From NCBI GenBank assembly GCA_963082875.1, contig OY720098.1, forward strand, positions 20,460,001 to 20,524,000: DNA of 64,000 nt, written 5' to 3'. Below, piece by piece: positions 35,502 to 47,399 of the stretch; the stretch's first letter is position 1; the number at the start of each line of letters is the position of its first letter. This DNA is from Corella eumyota. Lineage: Eukaryota > Chordata > Ascidiacea > Phlebobranchia > Corellidae. The position numbers were made by a program, and so were the translations under genes. The notes below the pieces were generated by a model. The model made no database searches, was not told the DNA's origin, and worked only from the letters and a program-made list of their open reading frames with translations.

Positions 35502-38500
35502 TTTATTGTGACTTGAATTCGATGGTTCTGGGTATGTTTGTTTGTTATACTTTTTAAAGGTTTGACGTAAGGTTCTTATAAATTAATCTTTCAACTTCGC
35601 TATCTTTCCTAAAATTCTTGTTCTTTACAATTTTCTTTGCTATGTTTCTTCTATAAAGATCACGAAATAAAGATTTTTTGTTGGTTGATTTTCAATGGTG
35701 TTTCTTTTATATGAGTTCATTAAAAGCAAATTCTGTTTTCATTTTATTCTGTGAAAAATATGTTAATCAGATTATAAATAAAAAACAGTTTTGTTTAAAA
35801 ATAGAGTTTTTTCCTTAATCGTAAAAGTCTGCTTATGGCTAAATCAATATTTTATAAACTTTCTATAATTAATTTTTTCAGATTTAAATAATTGTAAAGT
35901 CAATATTAGTTTTATCAAGTAATTTAATCTTATACAAATAATAAATATTTGTTAAGATGCCGCTTTAATCTAATTTTAAAACTGATTCGATTTATCGGGA
36001 TTTAAGTTAAATTGGTTTTTAATATTTACCGAAACATATTTAATAGGTATTTAAATACTTTAATGTTTTTTTAAATTAAAAAAAAAATTAATTAAATTTA
36101 AGAATACAACCTCAGCCTATTTTTATTACTATAATTTGTATAAAATTAAACTTTTTTGGCAATATCTAAACGCAATAAGTTATATAACAAGGCATTGGAA
36201 ACTAAAATAAAACAATTTTATGGTTTAAAACATGCCAAAATTAATATATTTTAACATATGGTTGTATTAAATATCATGACAAATGGTTACCTAAGCAAAA
36301 ATAAATCTTAATACAAAGCATTCTAAATAAAGTGTGTGCGTATTTTTTACGTCATAGATACTTTAAATAGCTGAAATAATTAAATTAAATGTAGTTTCCA
36401 ATTGTATTGTAATCTAGGTGGCTTACTCTAATGACATGGGTTTAAAGTTACGAAACGCATCATAATAAAGTGGGCGGGGCTTTAATAACAATACAACTTT
36501 GATTGACACATCGTGGTTTTCATATTCATATCTTACGAATTTTTTACATTGTAAAACTTACATTCCATTTAAAGTAAAGTAATTTAAACAAAAAATGTAA
36601 AAAATATAATAATTTTAAGCCTTTTTGTAATAATTTATGCATAATAATAAGATTATTTAAAACAGATACAAAAACTTTCAAAGTTATCTTTTACCAGTAA
36701 ACGGCAATTTTGTTAAAGTAAAAATCAAACAAATATAAAGTACACTTACTAACTTACTTAAGTGCATCGCCACACGTCGGAATATCTTAAGTTTTGAAGT
36801 GTTTTAGTCAAGAGTAATCTCTCATACTTATTGTAACACTCTGACCACAAACTTATCTTTTATAGTTTCTGTAAAATATACAAAAATACATGTGCTATTA
36901 TTACCGTTCTAAAATCATTTTAAATATATATATTTATTCAAATTCATAAAATAATTTATTTTGAGGTTTCTTTAACATTTCTTAAAAATTACAGAAAATA
37001 TTTTAGTAAATTTTAAATCAAAACATTTCTTCTTGTTTGCTCAAACATTATGACAAATTGATATTTTCCTAATGTTGCTAACACCTTATTTAGACTTGCA
37101 CACTCTTTTAAATACATTTAATCTTCAACTTTGTCTAAATTAAAATAAAATGTACACTTTCAACTTTTTTTAATGTAGCTAAATATGTCCTTGTTAACTT
37201 TGAAATCAAACTTTCCCGTGTAAGGTTTAAAACTTCATGTATCGCCAACTATAACCGCCTGTTAAGCAAACATTAAAGCTATTGTAAATTTACAATTTTA
37301 TTTTTACTTTGTGTCAATATTAGGACCATAAATTTAACGCGGTTCTTTTCTTTATTATCAGCATTTAATTCTGCGAAAATGCTCGTTAAGTTTATATGAT
37401 AGGAACTAGTAGGTGATTAAAATTTAATTTTATTAGGCGTCGCTATTATTTATTAATTTGCAAAACTTTTAATAAAACTTTAGTGAAATGAAAAACAAAA
37501 TAACTTTGTTTATTATCTATTGGTAAAGTTCCTAATATATCTAAATCTATTCTAAACAACAAAACAATGTCGTTACAAGTTGGTCACACAAGTTGCACAA
37601 CCAACACACCTTTTCATAAATAACTGTAAACACATTGCTTGTAAGTAATATCCACTGATACTATTACAATAAAACTATTACTTTATTTGAATAAACAACA
37701 CTTTACTGTTTAAAAAAAATTAATACACTCTATAACCTATACTAGAGATCTAGCAACCGTATACTACCTGGCAATCAAGCAACACAAACTTTTAAATTAG
37801 ATTTCTTTAATTTTTTTAAAAGTTTTTTGTGATTTATTTTAGTAATTTTAAACCCTATGATTTAACTAAGCTACGTTGATCTGAATACAATTGAATTTAA
37901 AATCTCTAAATCATATTTAATTCAATTATTTCAGCTATTTAAAGTATCCTATAACATGTTAATATAAGGATTGTTATGTGGTCCCCTTTTTAACATACGA
38001 AAACAAAAAACAACTTCTTGTAAACTGAACTATAATAATTCTACTACGCAAATTTTAAATATTTTTAGAAATTAATTTAAGAAATAATTTCTATAAAATA
38101 TTTTTTTTTACAACTTTGCATCTAGGTATATCAATAATTTTAAAACTGGCGGTCCTTTGGTCTTGTCTGTGTCGTAATAATTAACAACAATGCCCGGCTT
38201 CTACCCAGCTGAGATAATCAGATTAGTTGTCACTGTCCTGACCGGGAACTCGAACATTGTGACGTCACAAAAGCGTGCCATTGTGACGTCACAGAACGAA
38301 TAAAAGGGCTCAATGTTTACATACATCAGATACAATGTTCACTCGAAAACGTGGAAACAAAAAGTTTAAAAGGAAAACATTAAAACTGTTTGACCTGACT
38401 TACTCAAGTGTTTGTTTAGCATCAGTTTAAAAGGATTTTAGACCAAGCTATCAGTTAACGAAAGCCCAATAGCCGTACAACCCTTTAAAACCATTCACTT

Positions 38501-39223
38501 TATTTCAAGGGTTTCTAAATTTTTGGTAGGGCTTAAAATAATGCCAAGTATTGTTAAAGGGTTAAACTAGTGTTTATGCTTACAGATGGCACGTGGATAC
38601 TTCTAGTGTGAGATTATTATGGGTTAAACATAAGTTGGAGGTCAGATTTTTATTGTTTAGAGGTCAAATTAAACCTGGCATTGTTGTAACTTTTTTCTTA
38701 ACATCTGGCGTGGTCTAGACATTAAAATTCACATTTTAAATATTTGTATTTTTAAGTTGGTAAACAACTAATGTTAACAAATCAAAAATAAAAAAATGTC
38801 AAAACTAAATTTAGTTTTTTTATAAAAAAAGTTGTGTGTTTTTTATTGTATTACGTTAATGTTGAATGGCAAAAAATATTTGACAATTTGATGTAAATTT
38901 AAACGTTAGATTTGACTTTTTAATTTTTGTGCTAAATATTTTGTAAACAAATTTGCCTCAATTTTAAATTTAATATTTTGCAATATTGTTACGTTTTATA
39001 TTTCGTCCTATTTTAACGATAACATGATGCTTTTTGTAGTAGAATATATTTTATTTACTGAATACAAAAGTAACATATCAAGTTACAATTAAATAAAAAT
39101 AAAATATGTAAAAGAAAAGAAGTTTATGGAATCAAATAAATATTTACAAACAGGCATAAAATCTGCCCTTATTTTATTTAATAACATGTAACAAGAGAAA
39201 AACTTTTTAATGTTTTAACCTTT
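35502..39223. other. Gene-free AT-rich intergenic region
   Basis: About 3.7 kb between the start of the coiled-coil gene and the stop of the membrane-protein gene. No exon is supported. The two patches that stand out are a GC-box-like gggcggggc near 36473 and a promoter-like patch at 38256-38340. The rest is low-complexity A/T sequence. Confidence 0.5.
38256..38340 (+). promoter_or_regulatory. Paired CRE sites with a downstream TATA-like element
   Basis: Two copies of cattgtgacgtcaca start 24 bases apart at 38256 and 38280, about two helical turns. A TATA-like gaataaaagg follows near 38299. The patch is more GC-rich than its surroundings. It looks like a CREB/ATF-type promoter pointing to the plus strand, but no convincing gene follows: an ATG at 38336 opens only a 32-codon Lys-rich frame. 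Confidence 0.35.
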
Positions 39224-42200
39224 TTACACCAAAGATTGTGATAATTTACGAGCCTTTTCTTTTTCATGTATTTGTGCTATAAAAACTTTTTCTTGCTGGC
39301 TCTGCCAAATATCGGGAAATAAAATTGCCCGCCAGTTGGCGTAGTTGCACAGCATGCACACCATATTGAGCCCCAAATTGATGCTTGTTGCAGCAATGAT
39401 TTCAAATCGGTTTTGATTTGACCGTGAAATAAATATCACCCCGACTGTAATTGTAATGTTACATAAAACACAAACTGCAGCCAATGTAAATGCACGGTTA
39501 ATAATGCAGGCCTGCAGGTCGCACGAAAGACTGGAATTTCTAAATAAATATACATAGCACTAATAAATGTATTAAAGCATTTTAATCTATGTTTTAAATT
39601 TAAAGGTTTTTTTTTACACTTTAACTAATTTATCAATATGACCTACATACATTTATTTTACTTTTTACCTTCTGGATAACACACTTGCATTTCTCATTAG
39701 GTTTTTTGGTTTATTTTTGTCATTTTTGTTCTTTGCCTTGGGGTCGTTTGGTCGTTTTGTTATCATCATTTCATCCGTATTTTTCTAAAATATTTTTGAA
39801 ATTAAAAAAAAATTGTTAACAGTAGATTATTTTTTATAAATCGTTTTCACAAATGTTAAATATGTGTAAACGGTTTTAATATAAATTAATCATCGACCAA
39901 AAAACATAAAAGTGATATTTTTTGTCACGTGAACTACCTTATGCATGATCAATGGGTAAACGAATAAACCGAGCAGCATAAGTTGATAAAAGAAAAATCC
40001 ACCAACGAAAGTTAAATACCATTTGTCAAAGGTTGGAATGTTTGATTTCACCAACACACAGCGCTAAATGTTATAAGAAGTGTTTATCGTATACTTATCA
40101 TTATTTTATTAATCGTATTTATGATTTAAAGTTTACTTAAATAAAATGATTGAGAATATGTCACATTAAGCAAACAGTTGTAATATTACTAAACACTTAA
40201 ACAAAACACTGAAAACCAAATACCAAATAATATCACAATGTATGGGCAAAGCTAAGCGACCAAACCTGATAAGAGATACGAATACAAGAAAATATGCCTA
40301 TAAACGCATTGCCTAAAACTAACGACATGACTGAAAAAGATAAGGACTGTAAAAACAGTTTTTATTTGTAACGGGAATGTATTGCTATTTTAAAAACAAA
40401 ATGGCAATCAGTTTGCTAAGTGTATATTTGATTTTTCAACTAAAGAAGATGATATTCTAAGTTGATATTTCTATTATTAAACCGTATAAATTATAGAGAT
40501 TTATAAAATAAAAATAGCAGGTAATTTTTTTTTATATTCATCTAAGCCAATTGTATTTAAAATTTTTAGTAATTCAATTTTATAAAACTCTTACCCCGTT
40601 CTCGATCGAGTAAAATCTCCAAAAATATTGCCCAACAACCGGAGTGGTGAAAATAATAATGATCCCAACTAAGCTGAACCAACTAACGAAGTTGATCCAT
40701 TTGTTTGTAAGATGGCTCAACTTTGGATCAGCGTAAAAGCCCCTGTATAGAAAATAAAACAAAGGTCATATCATAGGCAAGGCCAAATAAACAAACTTTA
40801 AGCAATAATTAATGCTTTTAGGTAAATTAAAATCTCTGTTATTATTTTTTAAATGGATTCAACATTACCTTTGCCGAATCCATAAAAAGATAAATGTTCC
40901 AATAGTAGATATAGCATACAGGTTCGAATCCACCAACACCAGGTAGTGGCAAACTAGCTTCGACCTCCAGAACTCAATCAAATACACTTGGCTTAACCCA
41001 GAGTAAGCGATGTTAACGATTGAATTGATGACACAAATGACCCACATTGCCTTGACACTTGGGGCCTCTGTTTTTCGCATTTTACCTAAAACAAAAAAAC
41101 AAATGACGTCAGACTACGAGCTAAAAGGTTTCAGGTTTGAGCCGCACCAATGCCACGCTATTTGCCTATGAGCCCGGCGTTTAAAGGTAGCTTAGACACG
41201 TCCCAAACCCCACACCCTTACCCGATAAAAATTTCAAATTCTATTTCCTTAAGGGGATACGGAAAAAATATAAAAAAAAATTAAAAAAAAGCCTATTAGA
41301 AAATTACGGTAGTATGATATGCTAGTCAAGGCATGGCATTACAGGCCGAATGTTTTCAAGTTTTAATAAATTATGTAAATTATCAATAATATTACGCTTA
41401 GTTTTAATTTGGCGCCATTTTTTTATCGAACAGGGAAAAGAAAATCTTTGACAGTTTTCAGTTCGGTAATAGTTATGCTGATTCATTACCGCTTAACATT
41501 TCATATGAAGCAACTTGACATATTGGCATTTGGTATAAATGAACCCAGGGTCATGTGAAAATATTTTGTTCAGTGTCAAACTTAACGGAAGGAAGCATCG
41601 TTAACGTCTTTAATAAGTCAATGGTTAAAATCCATATAATTAGACTTTGGACTTATTCCGTAACCTTTGCTCTTATCCCAAAAAAGGCAGTGCTACACTT
41701 ATTAAAATTTCTTAAACAGTATTTTTTTTTCAATTGGTTGTTTAACCAATATTGGTAACGCCTTCTTGAGACATTACGTTATTCAAAATCAAACTTTGTA
41801 CTTAGATGTTTGATTGACGGGTTTAGACATTTCCTTCAGCTTAAGCGAGATATTTTGAAACGAGATATTAAACAAGCCACATTAAAGGTTGCATCATCAA
41901 ATATGACGTCACTGTGGACGATTTCGTCATCAAATGAGCAATTTTATCACTGGTGCGTTTTAATAACTTACTAAACTTGTGTTTTTTTATGACTTTGAGT
42001 TAAAATTATTAAAAAAACTATAACAAATTGAAGGGTTGTACCTTGGATTTAATATTTTACTATTGACAATATTTGACATTAACTGACAAGGTGTTTACCA
42101 AAATATATGTAAACAGGAACACTATAAACATAGTATTAAAAATATGATGTTATCAAAATATATAATTTATACAACCTCGCAATGGGACTTTATAATTTTT

Positions 42201-42542
42201 AAAGGCTATGAACTTTCTTTTTACAATCAAATGGTAACTTTAAAAATATAAACTCCCAAATACATATGGTCTAATATTTATAAACTTAATTACGAAAAGG
42301 GGAGTATATAAAATACATTAAATAACAACTTCGTCATTAAACACCACTTTTGACGTAACAAACTTACGTTTTACGTTCTCCCACATGCAGATTCGAACAA
42401 ACGCGTACACGTGGAACAAAGCACAAATCGAAAACAAACCCTGCGTTGTAATCCATCGCCACTCCATGTATGGACTATTCGTGAGGTCATCGGTGTTGTT
42501 ATGACGTAACGGGAGCTTCGTAGTATTATTGGTTGACGTCAT
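39224..42542 (-). CDS. Unrecognised multi-pass membrane protein
   Basis: Seven exons: 42368-42542, 40869-41085, 40595-40742, 40266-40346, 39938-40063, 39669-39784, 39224-39539; 392 residues in frame, all introns GT-AG. Hydrophobic segments lie at about 32-54, 69-94, 104-128, 147-170, 184-205, 222-246, 299-325 and 333-356. The N-terminus has NNTT and NNT glycosylation-type sites. Basic loops follow segments 1, 3 and 5 (FLWIRQRGFYADPKL after segment 3), and a Lys/Asn-rich loop of about 50 residues lies between segments 6 and 7. With eight segments the charge pattern is not consistent, so one may not cross the membrane and a seven-segment receptor-like fold is possible. No DRY, NPxxY or transporter signature is seen. 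Function is unknown. The first intron holds a SINE. Confidence 0.83.
41117..41262 (+). repeat. tRNA-derived SINE, family 2, copy e
   Basis: Lies in intron 1 of the membrane-protein gene, in the opposite orientation to copies a-d. It has ggtttcaggtttgagccgca (B-box side) and ccacacccttacccgataaa (tail side). The A-box end is cut off. Confidence 0.7.
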
Positions 42543-43030
42543 ATTTTTAAAATCAACTTTTAATTTCCTGTTCCTCTATTTAAAAACGATAGCTAGGCTT
42601 ATATGGAATTTGTAACTAAGAAATTACTTTTACGTCCATAAAAAGTTTACACTACTGCCAACAACCAAATAATGTCAAGTACTTATATCATTACCAACAA
42701 CTGGATGTTAACAAAAAAATTTAGCCTTTGATCTGACATTTCCCTTCTATCTGAATCTGGTTAAACTTCATCACTAACTTCCTATTAATCTTTACTATTA
42801 AAAATTTTGATAATTTTTTAAACTAAGCTGCAGAGTTATCTGCAATCTCTGATTGACAAGAACATTTAAAAAAATATTAAAGGTTGATTTTACGGCACGC
42901 GATTTACGCAGATGATTTTGTGACCTTTTGAGATTTTAACAAATATTTTTGGCAAGATTTCAGTTAATTTATTATATATTCGTTTCAACTTAAACGTTCC
43001 TTACTCTTAGTATGGTAAATGATGTTTAAA

Positions 43031-43941
43031 CAGTAAAAAATGAATAAATGTATTAACCGAATTAAAAAAAAAATAGGTTTAAATATTATATTTTTAAAGG
43101 TTTTTTTTCGATTAAATCAAACAATTTTTATTTAATCACTAAAAAAATAAATATCCGTGATTTTAAATAAAATTAAAAAGTATTAACCAAATTAAAAAAA
43201 AAATAGTTCAAAATATTGTTTTTTTCTTCAAAGGATTCTTTTTCGATTCAATCAATTAATTTTTATAATCAGTAAAAAAATAAATATTTGTAATTTAAAA
43301 AAAATTTAAATAAAAATTAACTGATTTATTGAAAAAAATGCTCTTTAAAAAAACAAAAATATTAAATACAATTTTTTTATTTTAGTTTGAATATAACATT
43401 TTGTTTTGTATTAATTTAAATAAAGTTTTGTCTTATTAATGCAAACGAAAAACTTTTGACAAAAGAATATTTTTAATAACATTAAATAGGTAATATTTAA
43501 CAACTTGCAAATCACTTTGGTTGAAAAAGACAAACAACAAATCAATTATTTTGTGAGATCAATATTTATTAACTTGCGATAAAAAAGATAAGGAGAAATT
43601 ATATTTTTATAATCTTTAAGTATTTGACATATCGTGCAAACTAATGAAAAGGAAGTGATGTTTTAAATGTTAAAAAAATTAAACTTTGACTTAGTTAAAT
43701 CAAATACTTTATAAAAACAATTCTTAATGCTTGATTTGTATTTTTATGCAACATTCAATTCATTAACGTTTTTGCGTGTAACCTTTTAGACTTGTTGATA
43801 TTATTTACAGATATTTATTCTTTTAGTGATTAAATAAACTATTTCATTTAATCGAAAAAAAAACTTTTAAAAAAAACAATTTTTTGTTATTAAACTATTT
43901 TTTTTTTAATTCGGTTAATACATTATTTCATTTTTTTACTG
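43031..43941. repeat. AT-rich foldback-type inverted repeat
   Basis: The left arm (about 43031-43142, from cagtaaaaaatgaataaatg) reappears as its reverse complement at about 43825-43941, ending catttttttactg. Shared landmarks are attaaccgaattaaaa and tcgattaaat. A diverged direct copy of the left arm lies at about 43178-43300. This fits a MITE or foldback element of about 0.9 kb. No coding capacity and no clear target-site duplication were seen. Confidence 0.6.
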
Positions 43942-44326
43942 CTTTTAAAAAAAAACAATATTAAACACTAGTTTTTTATTTTAATTTTACAATGACATTT
44001 TTTTTTCTTAAAAAAAAATTCGTTTGTACCAAATTTTATAAATTATTTTTTTTTGAAAAATTGCGATTTTTGACATTTTCTATAAGTATATTATTAAGTT
44101 AAGCTATGTCATATGGTTTATCCATTTGATTGACAAAAAGAATAGAATATGTGATATTAAAATATGGTAATCGCATTATTGACAATTTTAATCATTTAAT
44201 TTCCTTAAAACAAAGTTAGAAATTATACTCTTTAAGCTTTATATAGTTGTTAATTATAAAAATCTTTTTTTTGTTTGAATTTTTCTTTTGAAAAGATGAT
44301 ATAGTTGGAATAATGTAAAGCTCAAT

Positions 44327-44402
44327 CGTCCTCCTTAATAGCTTGGGAGTTAGAACCTTTAATTTTTGATCAAACTCACCGAGTTCGAATCCAGCTAGGA
44401 GC
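44327..44402 (+). other. tRNA-like sequence on the left flank of the satellite
   Basis: It has a D-arm-like tagcttgggagttagaa and a T-loop-like gagttcgaatcc, with a partly pairing end (ctcct and aggag). The T stem does not pair properly, so it is more likely a tRNA pseudogene or SINE head than a working tRNA. Confidence 0.4.
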
Positions 44403-47399
44403 TAAAATTTTTTATTTTGATTAAAAAAACATGAAATGTTGCAGTTGTTAAAATGCATTCTGAGTTTAATTGGGTCACGTGATAAATTTGGCCAATGGTA
44501 TTGCATACAAATTTAAAAAAAAAATAAAATTTTAAATCAAAAAATAATTATTTTGTTTGAACCGCACGAGTCCAATAAACGTGTTTACAAAATATTTTTT
44601 GAAAATATTAATATTCATAAAAGTTATGACACTTTTATGGAAATTTTATGAAATCTTAAAACCTAAAATTTTATATTTAATAAGACGCACATTGGCCTAA
44701 CTAACATTCAAGATAAAACATTTCGCAAAAATTTTCAGTAAAACAAAAATTAGACCTAATTTTTATTTTGGGTTTAATTAGGTCACGTGATATTTTTGGT
44801 CAATGCTATTGCATATAAACTTTAAAAAAAAATAAAAAATTTTAAATCGAAAAATAAATGTTTTGTTAGAACCGCACAGGTCCAATTAAAGTGTTTACAA
44901 AATATTTTTTTTTAAATATTAATATTCATAAAAGTTATGGCACTTTTATTAAAAATTGATGAAATCTCAAAACCTTAAATTTTATATTTTATTAGACGCG
45001 CATTGACCTAACTAACATTCGAGATAAAACATTTCGCAAAAATTTTCAGTAAAACAAAAGTTACAGCAAATTTTCATTCTGGGTTTAATTAGGTCACGTG
45101 ATATTTTTGGCCAATGCTATTGCATATAAACTTTAAAAAAAATACCAAATTTTAAATTGAAAAATAAATGTTTTGTTAGAACCGCACAGGTCCAATTAAC
45201 GTGTTTACAAAATATTTTTTAAAAATATTAATATTCATAAAAGTTATGACACTTTTATTAGAAATTGATGAAATCTCAAAACCTAAAATTTTATATTTTA
45301 TTAGACGCGCATTGACCTAACTAACATTCAAGATAAAACATTTCGCAAAAATTTTTAGTAAAACAAAAGTTACAGCAAATTTTCATTCTGGCTTTAATTA
45401 GGTCACGTGATATTTTGGCCAATGCTATTGCATATAAACTTAAAAAAAATAAAAAGTTTTAAATCGAAAAATAAATGTTTTGTTAGAACCGCACAGGTCC
45501 AATTAACGTGTTTACAAAATATTTTTTAAAAATAGTAATATTCATAAACGTTATGACACTTTTATTAAAAATTGATGAAATCTCAAAACCTAAAATTTTA
45601 TATTTTATTAGACGCGCATTGACCTAACTAACATTCAAGATAAAACATTTCGCAAAAATTTACAGTAAAACAAAAGTTACAGCAAATTTTCATTCTGGGT
45701 TTAATTAGGTCACGTGATATTTTTGGCCAATGCTATTGCATATAAACTTTAAAAAAAAATAAAAAATTTTAAATCGAAAAATAAATGTTTTGTTAGAACC
45801 GCACAGGTCCAATTAACGTGTTTACAAAATATTTTTTGAAAATATTAATATTCATAAAAGATATGACACTTTTATTAAAAATTGATGAAATCTCAAAACC
45901 TAAAATTTTATCTTTTATTAGACGCGCATTGACCTAACTAACATTCAAGATAAAACATTTCGCAAAAATTTTCAGTAAAACAAAAGTTACAGCAAATTTT
46001 CATTCTGGGTTTAATTAGGTCACGTGATATTTTTGGCCAATGCTATTGCATATAAACTTTAAAAAAAAATAAAAAATTTTAAATCGAAAAATAAATATTT
46101 TGTTAGAACCGCACAGGTCCAATTAACGTGTTTACAAAATATTTTTTAAAAATATTAATATTCATAAACGTTATGACACTTTTATTAAAAATTGATGAAA
46201 TCTCAAAACCTAAAATTTTATATTTTATTAGACGCGCATTGACCTAACTAACATTCAAGATAAAACATTTCGCAAAAATTTTCAGTAAAACAAAAGTTAC
46301 AGCAAATTTTCATTCTGGGTTTAATTAGGTCACGTGATATTTTTGGCCAATGCTATTGCATATAAACTTAAAAAAAAAATAAAAAATTTTAAATCGAAAA
46401 ATAAATGTTTTGTTAGAACCGCACAGGTCTAATTAACGTGTTTACAAAATATTTTTTGAAAATATTAATATTCATAAAAGTTATGACACTTTTATTAAAA
46501 ATTGATGAAATCTCAAAACCTAAAATTTTATATTTTATTAGACGCGCATTGACCTAACTAACATTCAAGATAAAACATTTCGCAAAAATTTTCAGTAAAA
46601 CAAAAGTTACAGCAAATTTTCATTCTGGGTTTAATTAGGTCACGTGATATTTTTGGCCAATGCTATTGCATATAAACTTAAAAAAAAAATAAAAAATTTT
46701 AAATCGAAAAATAAATGTTTTGTTAGAACCGCACAGGTCCAATTAACGTGTTTACAAAATATTTTTTGAAAATATTAATATTCATAAAAGTTTTGACACT
46801 TTTATTAAAAATTGATGAAATCTCAAAACCTAAAATTTTATATTTTATTAGACGCGCATTGACCTAACTAACATTCAAGATAAAACATTTCGCAAAAATT
46901 TTTAGTAAAACAAAAGTTACAGCAAATTTTCATTCTGGGTTTAATTAGGTCACGTGATATTTTTGGCCAATGCTATTGCATATAAACTTAAAAAAAAATA
47001 AAAAATTTTAAATCGAAAAATAAATGTTTTGTTAGAACCGCACAGGTCTAATTAACGTGTTTACAAAATATTTTTTTTAAATATTAATATTCATAAAAGT
47101 TATGACACTTTTATTAAAAATTGATGAAATCTCAAAACCTAAAATTTTATATTTTATTAGACGCGCATTGACCTAACTAACATTCAAGATAAAACATTTC
47201 GCAAAAATTTTCAGTAAAACAAAAGTTACAGCAAATTTTCATTCTGGGTTTAATTAGGTCACGTGATATTTTTGGCCAATGCTATTGCATATAAACTTTA
47301 AAAAAAAATAAAAAATTTTAAATCGAAAAATAAATGTTTTGTTAGAACCGCACAGGTCCAATTAACGTGTTTACAAAATATTTTTTGAAAATATTAATA

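Larger units (their letters stand above)
42543..44453. other. AT-rich region between the membrane-protein gene and the satellite
   Basis: Contains the promoter side of the membrane-protein gene (TGACGTCA at 42534 overlaps its start codon), an inverted-repeat element at 43031-43941 and a tRNA-like stretch at 44327-44402. No exon is seen. Confidence 0.5.

Noticed and set aside
38336-38434. 32-codon Lys-rich frame after the twin CRE patch as a gene
   Set aside because: Too short and without any recognisable feature; kept only as a possible transcript start region.
41555-41758. 67-codon plus-strand frame inside intron 1 of the membrane-protein gene
   Set aside because: No recognisable domain and no splice continuation; length and composition fit chance in AT-rich intron sequence.
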